From assembly GCF_003992065.1 (NCBI RefSeq), contig NZ_RQUZ01000010.1, forward strand, positions 1 through 64,000: a stretch of 64,000 nt of DNA, read 5' to 3'. The notes below the pieces were generated by a model. The model ran no database searches, was not told the origin of the DNA, and saw only the letters and a program-made list of their open reading frames with translations. Source of the DNA: Veillonella seminalis (GTDB lineage Bacteria > Bacillota > Negativicutes > Veillonellales > Veillonellaceae). Position 1 is the stretch's first letter. The number at the start of each line of letters is the position of its first letter. The translations under genes were made by a program, and so were the position numbers. Positions 54,860 to 61,701 of this stretch are shown here, one piece after another.

Positions 54860-55501
54860 ATGACAACTGGTGAGATTATTGCAAATCTCATATCTGTATT
54901 AAGTTTATTCATTGCATACTTAAGCTATCGAAACACAAGAAAAGCCATTACAGTTGATTTTGCTCCTAATTGCTATCTACTGAACCCAAAGAAGGATATC
55001 ATCTCTTCTGAAGAACTAATTCATGATGTTAAGGCAACACGAGCACTATACACCACCATAAATATCGTTAATTCTAGTTGTGTTAATATGGCTTATATGG
55101 ACTTAAGAGCGTTCGACCCCGTAAGTAATGCCAATCACTTTATTGCGACATATAGGACCCTTCCTTTTTTAAAAAATAAAAATATACTACTGTCTCCATT
55201 TGGTCCTAATGCATTAGACAATTTTGTAATTACACTCCCTGACAGAATATTTGCACCACTTCCAGCCGGTTCTTGTACTTCCATTGATGTTCTCATTTAT
55301 ATAAACGACAATGTTGATATTAGTAATGGTGTTATGGTCAGTATAAAAACAACGGAAACTACTTTATTGAAAAGAAGTCCTTGGTCAAATACTAATCGTA
55401 AAAAGTTTAGAGCATATAGCTATCTATATGATTTAAGTAAATCAGATACAGGTTCATTAGAACCGCCAATACAGCCAACAATAAAGCAATCTCAGGACTG
55501 A
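54860..55501 (+). CDS. Membrane-anchored cargo protein of unknown function, 213 aa
   Basis: Starts MTTGEIIANLISVLSLFIAY after GAAGGGAGGTGATTATA. One N-terminal span (IIANLISVLSLFIAYLSY) is followed by a soluble, strand-rich domain (TTINIVNSSCVNMAYMDLRAF, NFVITLPDRIFAP, TSIDVLIYINDN). It is the only plus-strand gene within the minus-strand early operon and has its own promoter, the mark of a lysogen-expressed moron. A role in host or superinfection exclusion is only a guess. Confidence 0.7.
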   Translation: MTTGEIIANLISVLSLFIAYLSYRNTRKAITVDFAPNCYLLNPKKDIISSEELIHDVKATRALYTTINIVNSSCVNMAYMDLRAFDPVSNANHFIATYRTLPFLKNKNILLSPFGPNALDNFVITLPDRIFAPLPAGSCTSIDVLIYINDNVDISNGVMVSIKTTETTLLKRSPWSNTNRKKFRAYSYLYDLSKSDTGSLEPPIQPTIKQSQD

Positions 55502-55541
55502 TTAATATTTCTATAAATCGTTCCCATTTATTATTTTCCAT
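55407..55541 (-). CDS. 44-aa membrane peptide overlapping the cargo gene
   Basis: Starts MENNKWERFIEILISPEIAL and ends HIDSYML. Residues about 14-38 (SPEIALLLAVLAVLMNLYLIY) are one span. The ATG lies 6 bp after the zinc-ribbon gene, whose stop is embedded in this gene's AGGAGGTGA site, so translation is coupled. Its 3' 95 bases are antisense to the end of the plus-strand cargo gene. Function unknown; small hydrophobic peptides of this size can be lysis or toxin factors. Confidence 0.6.
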   Translation of the reverse strand: MENNKWERFIEILISPEIALLLAVLAVLMNLYLIYLNHIDSYML

Positions 55542-55546
55542 TGATT

Positions 55547-55732
55547 TCACCTCCTCGCCTTTACTTGACACAATGCACAAACCTCGATAACTCCGTATTG
55601 CCTATCAAATATTTTGTAGGTTTTGCGGTTTGTTACCTCTGCCCCACATTGGTGGCAAACTATTCGCCCGCCTATCAACGCCTTAACCGGATTTAATTCC
55701 AGTTCGGGCTTTTTTTGTTTTTTCTTTTTCAT
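55547..55732 (-). CDS. Zinc-ribbon protein, 61 aa
   Basis: Basic N-terminus (MKKKKQKKPELELNPVKALI) then CHQCG and, 29 residues on, CALCQ, a two-CxxC zinc ribbon. A truncated second copy lies at 54304-54390. It begins with an ATGA overlap with the upstream coiled-coil gene. It probably binds nucleic acid or protein; nothing more specific is seen. Confidence 0.7.
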   Translation of the reverse strand: MKKKKQKKPELELNPVKALIGGRIVCHQCGAEVTNRKTYKIFDRQYGVIEVCALCQVKARR

Positions 55733-55884
55733 TTCATCACCAAATTACATTTAAACTGCTTAAGATTATTTAGAACTTCCAAAAGAGTAAGTTCTAAATA
55801 AATTACTCTTTCCTCTAATAATCTAATACGTTTAAGAGTTGAAAGTTGCTCCAGTAACTCTAGCTCTTTTTTATTTGGTGGCAT
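55729..55884 (-). CDS. Small coiled-coil protein, 51 aa
   Basis: Starts MPPNKKELELLEQLSTLKRI after GGGGTGAGGTAA and is almost entirely a leucine-rich heptad helix (LLEERVIYLELTLLEVLNNL). The stop overlaps the zinc-ribbon start (ATGA). Unknown function. Confidence 0.65.
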   Translation of the reverse strand: MPPNKKELELLEQLSTLKRIRLLEERVIYLELTLLEVLNNLKQFKCNLVMK

Positions 55885-55905
55885 TTACCTCACCCCCTCT
55901 TCTCT

Positions 55906-56157
55906 TTAATCTTCCATGGATAATGAATCAATTTTTAATGCTTTACATATTTTTATTACATTACTTATTTTTGCATCGGCCCCATTCTCAATATCCAATA
56001 TTGTTTTTCTACTTACACCAGCATTAATCGCCAATTGATACATTGATAATTTTTTCTTTTTTCTATTTTCTTTTACTACCTCAGCAAATTTAATAATAAT
56101 TCCTCCTAACATAGCGTTTATTTGACTAAACGATATTACAAACGTTAAAATATACAT
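55906..56157 (-). CDS. XRE-family regulator; start codon uncertain
   Basis: The helix-turn-helix KKLSMYQLAINAGVSRKTILDIENG and following helix KISNVIKICKALKIDSLSMED are clear. The ATG at 56157 gives 83 residues but has a weak site and an unlikely hydrophobic N-terminus. A strong AGGAGG lies further in and is followed at the right distance only by ATT codons (AATTATTATTAAATTT), so a rare AUU start giving about 60 residues is possible. ATG at 56112 lies on the ribosome site itself. It is a Cro-like regulator at the head of the early operon. Confidence 0.7.
   Translation of the reverse strand: MYILTFVISFSQINAMLGGIIIKFAEVVKENRKKKKLSMYQLAINAGVSRKTILDIENGADAKISNVIKICKALKIDSLSMED
56122..56151 (+). 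promoter_or_regulatory. Promoter of the structured RNA
   Basis: TTGACT (56122-56127), 18 bp, TAAAAT (56146-56151) on the plus strand, predicting a start near 56158. It overlaps the N-terminal coding region of the XRE gene on the other strand. CGTTT-containing repeats nearby (56115-56145) could be regulator sites. Confidence 0.6.
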
Positions 56158-56518
56158 GAGCCCTTGATTAGGCGTATGAAGGAGGTGGTTTCATGTTTTT
56201 GGGCCAGTTTTTGAATACGCCTTGTTCCTATCAATAAAAACATTAATAGTTTTACTGACTATCAATGTTTTTATTGGCTAATGCGGAAAGGCGTCTCGTA
56301 AGTTTTGGCTGTCCAAACAGCCCTAAGTGATGCGACTCATGAAGAAATAGTTGCTGATAACATCTATGCGTTTAAATTTAGTCGACGGAGGTCAAAAGTT
56401 TTGTCGAGAAGCTATACTTCGAAGCTCGGCACAAACTTGCTAAGTTTAAACGATGCAATGAGTTATAGGTAAAAAAGTTGGATAAAAAACTCTCGTATTA
56501 TCAGTGCGAGAGTTTTTT
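56158..56518 (+). ncRNA. Candidate structured noncoding RNA, about 360 nt
   Basis: A stretch without a credible gene, bounded by a promoter and a strong terminator (AACTCTCG/CGAGAGTT, 56488-56514, then TTTTTT). Plus-strand stems, in order: AGGCGTAT 56170/56215 (8 bp); an 18-position stem 56232-56249/56259-56276; GGCTGT 56307/56317; GATG plus GCGACT closing at 56349-56364; a 13-bp stem 56369-56381/56440-56452 enclosing TCGAC 56382/56403 and GAAG 56408/56417. GGAGG occurs twice, each in a hairpin loop. A 14-codon frame (MFLGQFLNTPCSYQ) follows the first GGAGG and may be a leader peptide. It does not look like tmRNA, 6S RNA or RNase P RNA. Confidence 0.6.
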
Positions 56519-56600
56519 ATTTTATACCCCCCCTTAACTTCACCATTTTTCGACATCATATTCTCCTACATTTATTTGGTGGCATATAATCACCTCTTTA

Positions 56601-56619
56601 GTTTAGTATGCTTAACTTT
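56601..56619. promoter_or_regulatory. Operator copy downstream of the cro-like gene
   Basis: GTTTAGTATGCTTAACTTT, an exact 19-bp copy of the operator at 56838-56856. It has dyad symmetry GTTxAG-TATG-CTxAAC. It overlaps the last codon of the cro-like gene, so it might act in looping or repress a downstream start. Confidence 0.65.
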
Positions 56620-56813
56620 CATTCTAAAAAATAAGCTGGTTCACATTCTAATGCTTGCCCTAATAATGACAATGTTTTGTTAGTTGTTACTCTTTGTGAG
56701 CCAGTTTCTAATTTAATAATTGTAATTCTTGATACTCCTGCTTTATTTGCTAACTCTTCTTGTGTATAGCCGCGCTTTATCCTCATTGCCTTTATCTTCT
56801 CACCAGTATTCAT
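56619..56813 (-). CDS. Cro-like XRE repressor
   Basis: 64 residues from MNTGEKIKAMRIKRGYTQEE, ATG after GGGGGTGATAGAA. The helix-turn-helix YTQEELANKAGVSRITIIKLETG is followed by TLSLLGQALECEPAYFLE. It is divergent from the CI repressor with the operators between them, so it is the natural Cro counterpart. First gene of the minus-strand early transcript. Confidence 0.85.
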   Translation of the reverse strand: MNTGEKIKAMRIKRGYTQEELANKAGVSRITIIKLETGSQRVTTNKTLSLLGQALECEPAYFLE

Positions 56814-56837
56814 TTCTATCACCCCCTTACCAGTTTT

Positions 56838-56856
56838 GTTTAGTATGCTTAACTTT
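56838..56856. promoter_or_regulatory. Operator between cro-like and CI genes
   Basis: Same 19-bp sequence as at 56601-56619, lying just downstream of the minus-strand early promoter start. Repressor bound here would block the early transcript. Confidence 0.7.
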
Positions 56857-56862
56857 AATTGA

Positions 56863-56892
56863 AGTATATCATCTACCCCCTCAACATGTCAA
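56863..56892 (-). promoter_or_regulatory. Early (PR-type) promoter
   Basis: On the minus strand TTGACA (56887-56892), 18 bp, TATACT (56863-56868). The -35 overlaps a palindrome AAGCATGCTT (56891-56900) shared with the divergent CI promoter. Confidence 0.72.
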
Positions 56893-56927
56893 GCATGCTT
56901 TACATTTTTGTTTTTAAAATGTATAAT
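56891..56927 (+). promoter_or_regulatory. CI promoter and shared operator
   Basis: TTTACA (56899-56904), 17 bp, TATAAT (56922-56927) on the plus strand. The palindrome AAGCATGCTT (56891-56900) overlaps both divergent -35 boxes, and a partial operator (ATACTTAAC) follows the -10. This gives mutual exclusion of lysogenic and lytic transcripts. Confidence 0.75.
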
Positions 56928-56957
56928 ATACTTAACATAAGAAAGAGAGGTGCAATA

Positions 56958-57638
56958 ATGCATATAGGAGAATTAATAAAAAAATATAGAATTGATAATA
57001 AATTGACTATGGAAGAAATGGGGAAACTTCTAGACGTAAGCAAAGCATATATATCAATGTTAGAAAAAAATAAAAATTCTCGCTCTGGAAAACCTATTGC
57101 GCCTTCAACCGCTATATTCAAATCTGTAGCAAATTTATATAATATCTCATTAGATGACCTTTTAAAACAACTAGATGATGAGCAACCAATCACTTTAGAT
57201 GTTAATGTTATAGATAATGGCATTAATTTTTCAAAACGTGTAGGCGTTCAAATTCCTATTTTAGGCTCTGTTATCGCTGGTACCCCTATCAGTGCTATCG
57301 AAGATATACTAGGCTATGAAGAAATTACCCCTGAACTTGCTTCTACAGGTACATTTTTTTGCTTAAAAGTAAAAGGGAATAGTATGGAGCCTAGATTATT
57401 TGAAGATGATATTATCGTTGTTAAACAACAACCTGATATTGAAAGCGGTGACGTCGCTGTAGTACTCGTCAATGGTGATGAAGCAACAGTTAAACAAATA
57501 AAAAAAGCCGATAATGGCATTACCCTTATCGGTTATAATGTAGCGGTTTATCCCCCTACCTGTTACAGCAATGAAGACATTATTAATTTACCTGTTACTA
57601 TTATTGGTAAAGTTATAGAGTTAAGGCGACCTTTTTAA
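56958..57638 (+). CDS. CI/LexA-type self-cleaving phage repressor
   Basis: 226 residues from MHIGELIKKYRIDNKLTMEE, ATG after GAGAGGTGCAATA. The N-terminal helix-turn-helix (LTMEEMGKLLDVSKAYISMLEK) is followed by an S24 peptidase domain with cleavage bond Ala107-Gly108 (VIAGTP), catalytic Ser142 (GNSMEP) and Lys179 (EATVKQ). It maintains lysogeny and should be cleaved when RecA is activated. The longer frame from 56859 overlaps the promoter and is rejected. Confidence 0.92.
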   Translation: MHIGELIKKYRIDNKLTMEEMGKLLDVSKAYISMLEKNKNSRSGKPIAPSTAIFKSVANLYNISLDDLLKQLDDEQPITLDVNVIDNGINFSKRVGVQIPILGSVIAGTPISAIEDILGYEEITPELASTGTFFCLKVKGNSMEPRLFEDDIIVVKQQPDIESGDVAVVLVNGDEATVKQIKKADNGITLIGYNVAVYPPTCYSNEDIINLPVTIIGKVIELRRPF

Positions 57639-57726
57639 AGGATATGTCTAGAGATTATATTGATTTTGTCGTCAATATAATTGAAAACTTAAAGAAGCGC
57701 AAAGGGAAATATATAGCATTTTTTCT

Positions 57727-57820
57727 AAAATGTTGGAGATAAATTTTTAACTCCTCTATTTTTGTAAAAATGTTGGAGATAAATTTTTAACTCCCCTATT
57801 TTCCCGAAAATGTTGGAGGT
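57727..57820. repeat. 40-bp tandem repeats before the Fic gene
   Basis: Two full copies (57727-57766 and 57767-57806) and a partial third. Each starts AAAATGTTGGAG and contains GGAG and CTCC arms 12 bases apart. The third copy supplies the real ribosome site (TTGGAGG) of the Fic gene. The earlier CTCC arms could pair with it, so the repeats may control translation or bind a regulator. 57639-57726 holds nothing else clear. Confidence 0.75.
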
Positions 57821-57824
57821 GCTC

Positions 57825-59105
57825 ATGCAAAACAAACCTTTAAAAACAATCTTTCACATAGATGAAACCCTAGTTGATGAGATTTACAAAAGTAGATTTT
57901 ATGCTCCTTATACTCAAAAACTAGGAATTTATACAAAAAAAGATTCTCGTGATAATACTTATGAAATGTTCACTTGTATTACCCCTGAAATGATGCTCCG
58001 TGAACAACGGATTAATGATTTAATATTAAAATTAGAACGCATTATACATCCAATTCCGCCTATAGCAATTAAGCAATTCTTTACTTCGTGTCTAAGAGAT
58101 GAAATTAAAGCAACAAACGATATTGAAGGTGTCCATAGTTCAAGAAAAGAGATTGATTATGCATTAGAGCAACAACAACATCCAGAAGAAAAGAAAAATA
58201 CACGCCTCTGGGGAATTGTTAATAAATACCAAAAACTCATTACTAATGAAAACATCTCTTTTAAAACATGTGAAGATTTAAGAATATTCTATGATGATTT
58301 TGCCTTAGATGAAGTTGTGAATGATGATCCTAAAAATATACCAGATGGAAAATATTTTCGAAAAGATAGTGTATCTGTAAATGATGGATTTAAAGATATC
58401 CACACAGGCTTATCTCCAGAAGATAAAATCATTTCTACCATGACTATTGCTTTAAACATATTAAATGATATTAATACGCCATTACTGACTAGGATAAGTA
58501 TTTTCCATTATCTTTTTGGCTATATACACCCATTCTATGATGGTAATGGTCGTACATCCAGATTTATAACTTCTTATTATTTAGCCCATAATAAAAATCC
58601 ACTGTTGGCAATTAGATTATCTGTAACAATTAAAAGAGCCAAACGCTTTTACTATAAATTATTTGAGGATGCCAACCAACCATTAAATAGAGGTGAATTA
58701 ACCTACTTTATATTGGGCTTTTTGGCTATATTTGAAAAATCACTAACAGAAACTATAGAAATACTTGAAAAAAAAGCTAATGATTTTAATATTTATCAAA
58801 AAATACTCTTCTCAAGCGATTTGAAAAAACCAGATAAAAAAATATACAACGTACTACTACAAGCAGCTTTATTTTCTGATAATTTAGGTGCCACTGTAAA
58901 AGAAATTGCAGAAACTATTGATCAACATGAAAACACAGTTCAAAGAAATCTTCAACGAATGCAAGAAGAAACTAATTATGTACTCGTTCACCGTAACCAA
59001 AGGGCTTACAGATATGAGTTAAATTTAAACAATTTTTTAATTGCTCATCATGCTGATTTAGAAGATTTAAAAGAACTTGAAGAATTAATATCTAAACATA
59101 AATAA
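57825..59105 (+). CDS. Fic-family AMP-transferase
   Basis: 426 residues from MQNKPLKTIFHIDETLVDEI, ATG after TTGGAGGTGCTC. The Fic motif is complete (H235-PFYDGNGRTSR) and an N-terminal inhibitory motif T97-NDI-E101-G is present, the class in which the same chain holds the enzyme off. A C-terminal winged helix (TVKEIAETIDQHENTVQRNL) follows. The last 17 residues (ADLEDLKELEELISKHK) are identical to the end of the RhuM protein downstream, at DNA level too, so the 3' end was exchanged. Fic proteins attach AMP or related groups to host proteins. Carried as lysogen cargo. Confidence 0.9.
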   Translation: MQNKPLKTIFHIDETLVDEIYKSRFYAPYTQKLGIYTKKDSRDNTYEMFTCITPEMMLREQRINDLILKLERIIHPIPPIAIKQFFTSCLRDEIKATNDIEGVHSSRKEIDYALEQQQHPEEKKNTRLWGIVNKYQKLITNENISFKTCEDLRIFYDDFALDEVVNDDPKNIPDGKYFRKDSVSVNDGFKDIHTGLSPEDKIISTMTIALNILNDINTPLLTRISIFHYLFGYIHPFYDGNGRTSRFITSYYLAHNKNPLLAIRLSVTIKRAKRFYYKLFEDANQPLNRGELTYFILGFLAIFEKSLTETIEILEKKANDFNIYQKILFSSDLKKPDKKIYNVLLQAALFSDNLGATVKEIAETIDQHENTVQRNLQRMQEETNYVLVHRNQRAYRYELNLNNFLIAHHADLEDLKELEELISKHK

Positions 59106-60290
59106 AAAATGTCCCCCACCCTGCGCCAACAGGATGAGGGAATAAGCTTATTATATCGCCTAGAAAGCAAAAAAAAAATAATAACTGAAATAGTTTGTTC
59201 AAATTATAGAAATAAGAAAAAGACCTTTGAGATATTGCAAAGGTATAGAAAATTTAGAAGGGCAAGTTCATGGATAATATAATTATATATAACACAGAAG
59301 ATGGAGAAACTAATGTAAAACTATATGCCAATGATGGAACTGTATGGATGACACAAAAAAGTATGTCACAATTATTTGAATGTTCTACAGATAATATTTC
59401 GCTCCACCTTAAGAATATTTTTTCAGATAATGAACTAGACAAAAAAGCAGTTACCGAGAATTCCTCGGTAACTGCAGCTGACGGTAAAACCTATCAAGTA
59501 ACACTCTACAATCTTAATGCCATTCTAGCAGTAGGTTTTCGAGTCCGCTCTAAAAGAGGTGTTCAATTCAGAAAATGGGCTAATACAACATTAAAAGAAT
59601 ACATGCAAAAAGGATTTGTTATTGATTCCGAACGCCTTAAAAATCCAGATGGTCGCCCTGATTACTTTGATGAGTTATTAGAGCAAATCAGAGATATTAG
59701 GGCAAGTGAAAAACGTTTTTACCAAAAATTAAAAGATTTATTTGCCTTATCGTCAGACTACGATAAAACAGATGTTGAAACCACAAAATTTTTCACTGAA
59801 ACACAAAATAAGCTTATTTATGGTGTAACAGGAAAAACAGCTGCTGAACTTATCGTATCACGAGCGGATGCAAACAAACCCAATATGGCATTAACCTCTT
59901 GGAAAGGTAAAATTGTACGAAAACAAGATATTACTATCGCCAAAAATTACTTAACTCATAATGAGGTTGATTCCTTAAATAGATTAGTATCCATCTTTTT
60001 AGAAAGTGCCGAACTAAGGGTAAAGTTAAAAAAAGACCTGACTCTTACTTATTGGCGAAACAGTGTAGATAAACTGCTAGTAGATTATGATATACCTTTA
60101 TTAAATACACTTGGTCAAGTATCACATGCCTCTATGGTCAAATTAGTAAATAATACCTATACCGACTTTGATGCACGAAGAAAAAAAGAAGATGCTAAGC
60201 TAGCTGATTTAGAAGATTTAAAAGAACTTGAAGAATTAATATCTAAACATAAATAAAAAATGTCCCCCACCCTGCGCCAACAGGATGAGG
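59052..60290. repeat. 88-bp perfect direct repeat at the ends of the Fic and RhuM genes
   Basis: 59052-59139 and 60203-60290 are identical over 88 bp. Each copy includes the last 17 codons, the stop and a terminator-like hairpin (CCCTG/CAGG region). The repeats bracket the whole RhuM gene, giving a unit of 1151 bp that could be lost or gained by homologous recombination. Confidence 0.92.
59270..60256 (+). CDS. RhuM-family protein
   Basis: 328 residues starting MDNIIIYNTEDGETNVKLYA. The RhuM family core is clear: VWMTQKSMSQLFECSTDNIS, HLKNIFSDNELDKKAVTENS, VTLYNLNAILAVGFRVRSKRG, QFRKWANTTLKEYMQKGFVID. The C-terminal half has a helical domain with FFTETQNKLIYGVTGKTAAEL, and the tail DARRKKEDAKLADLEDLKELEE is natural for RhuM. 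The biochemical role is unknown; RhuM proteins occur in defence islands and next to toxin genes. It starts 130 bp past the Fic terminator. Confidence 0.87.
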   Translation: MDNIIIYNTEDGETNVKLYANDGTVWMTQKSMSQLFECSTDNISLHLKNIFSDNELDKKAVTENSSVTAADGKTYQVTLYNLNAILAVGFRVRSKRGVQFRKWANTTLKEYMQKGFVIDSERLKNPDGRPDYFDELLEQIRDIRASEKRFYQKLKDLFALSSDYDKTDVETTKFFTETQNKLIYGVTGKTAAELIVSRADANKPNMALTSWKGKIVRKQDITIAKNYLTHNEVDSLNRLVSIFLESAELRVKLKKDLTLTYWRNSVDKLLVDYDIPLLNTLGQVSHASMVKLVNNTYTDFDARRKKEDAKLADLEDLKELEELISKHK

Positions 60291-60302
60291 AATAATGCGA
60301 CA

Positions 60303-60348
60303 CTTAGGGCGTGCCACTCACCATATAATAATTATAACACGCTCTAAG
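60303..60348. promoter_or_regulatory. Dyad and -10 box before the integrase
   Basis: CTTAGGGCGTG (60303-60313) and CACGCTCTAAG (60338-60348) form an 11-position inverted repeat with one mismatch around TATAAT (60324-60329). No good -35 is visible, so the integrase promoter may be activator dependent, or the dyad may be an integrase arm site. Confidence 0.5.
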
Positions 60349-60392
60349 TCTATTAACCATACCCAAAATTAGACAAGGAGCGTGATTTTTTT

Positions 60393-61472
60393 ATGAGAAG
60401 AGCAAATGGAACAGGCTCAATCTACAAAATGAAACACAAGAATTTGAGAAAGCCCTATAGGGTGGTTATTACTACCGGCTTTACTGATGACGGTAAAGCG
60501 ATCCGCAAAACAGTAGGTACATTTAAAACCGCTAGAGAAGCACAAGAATATTTGAGCAATTATAAAGGCAATCCGACAGAGATTACTAATCGAATAATTA
60601 CCGTTGAGCAGTGTTGGCAGTGGATGCTTGACATCAAAACACGCAAAGGCGTGGGTTTAACACCATATAACACCGCCAAAAAGAAAATTGAACATTTATT
60701 TAAATTGCCTATGACTGATGTGCGACTGGCTGACTTACAGGCTGTTATTGATGCGTACGCCGATAAAAGCCGGTCGTTAATTGTACAAATTATGTGTGCA
60801 TTTCACGGCTTATATGAAGCCGCCGACAAAAACGATGTGCCCGTTGCTAAAAACTATGCAAAATATATCATACTACCACCGGAACCGGAGAAAGCGGAGA
60901 TACATAAGCCGTACACTATGCCAAAGATATTGGAATTATGGCAGTCTGATGATATAGTCGCCAAATGGCAACTCGTGTACATATATACAGGCATGCGCCC
61001 TAATGAATTAGTTAAAATGCGTCTTGAAGATGTGCATATTAAAGAACGTTACATGGTGGGCGGTTCTAAGACCGCCGCCGGCAAAAACAGAATTATCCCC
61101 ATCGCTGAATGTATTGTCCCAATTATTACAGAGATGCACGCACAGGCTAAATTCAAAAGGCTTGATACGTTTATCCCACTCGACAAAAATGCCGATTTGA
61201 TTAGAAAACGCATCAAAAAAGCATCTGGGCACTTACCACATGACGGACGGCACACATTCGCTACACTTGCCGATGAATATAAGTTAGATTCAAATATCAC
61301 TAAACGAATCCTCGGGCACAGCTTGCGAAAAGACATCACGCAAAATGTATATATCCACAAAGATGCAAGTGCATTGATAGCAGCCGTCAACCTATTACCA
61401 AATTATTATGATATTAAAAAGGTTGTGCAAGAGTTGAGCAACAAGCAAGAAATTACCCCTATGAACGCCTAA
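60393..61472 (+). CDS. int: Tyrosine integrase
   Basis: 359 residues, start after AAGGAGCGTGATTTTTTT. The N-terminal AP2-like arm-binding domain (GSIYKMKHKNLRKPYRVVIT, FKTAREAQEYL) and the core-binding region are followed by the catalytic set Arg202 (TGMRPNEL), Lys226, His283 and Arg286 (LPHDGRHTF), His309 (LGHS) and nucleophile Tyr320 (NVYIH). It integrates and excises the prophage. It is the last gene of the element, next to the presumed attR. Confidence 0.93.
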   Translation: MRRANGTGSIYKMKHKNLRKPYRVVITTGFTDDGKAIRKTVGTFKTAREAQEYLSNYKGNPTEITNRIITVEQCWQWMLDIKTRKGVGLTPYNTAKKKIEHLFKLPMTDVRLADLQAVIDAYADKSRSLIVQIMCAFHGLYEAADKNDVPVAKNYAKYIILPPEPEKAEIHKPYTMPKILELWQSDDIVAKWQLVYIYTGMRPNELVKMRLEDVHIKERYMVGGSKTAAGKNRIIPIAECIVPIITEMHAQAKFKRLDTFIPLDKNADLIRKRIKKASGHLPHDGRHTFATLADEYKLDSNITKRILGHSLRKDITQNVYIHKDASALIAAVNLLPNYYDIKKVVQELSNKQEITPMNA

Positions 61473-61488
61473 GAAGAAAATGAGAAAC

Positions 61489-61512
61489 GCTGTGAATATG
61501 CATGCTCACAGC
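61489..61512. other. Dyad just after the integrase
   Basis: GCTGTGA (61489-61495) and TCACAGC (61506-61512) are exact inverted copies with a 10-nt spacer and no T run. It could be an integrase or excisionase site near attR, or a hairpin on the transcript. Confidence 0.4.
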
Positions 61513-61608
61513 TATCTTGATTTATTAAATTATAACCAATCTTTATCTGATAGCATTGTATGTTATTTTAGAAAAGGCGTAAACGAGTTTTCGATGAATG
61601 GAACAAAA

Positions 61609-61637
61609 GAGGCGGTCAATAGAAATAAGACCGCCTC
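61609..61637 (-). terminator. Terminator of the alcohol dehydrogenase gene
   Basis: A 9-bp perfect stem GAGGCGGTC/GACCGCCTC is followed on the minus strand by TTTTG, 64 bp past the stop at 61702. It may also stop integrase transcripts. Confidence 0.75.
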
Positions 61638-61701
61638 AAAGGAAATGAAAATATTCTGTTTGGAAAGAAATTTGTGCTGTTTGGAAACACAATTCCCACT
61701 T

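Larger units (their letters stand above)
22592..61571. mobile_element. Siphophage-type prophage, about 39 kb
   Basis: A continuous block of phage genes from lysis genes at the left to the integrase at the right. It contains terminase, portal, capsid, tape measure, tail tip, replication, recombination, cro/CI switch and tyrosine integrase. No structural gene is broken. The exact ends are not proven. A 9-bp word, TTATTTTAG, occurs in the same orientation at 22592-22600 and 61563-61571 and is used here only as a tentative core. No tRNA gene is at either end. Confidence 0.85.
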
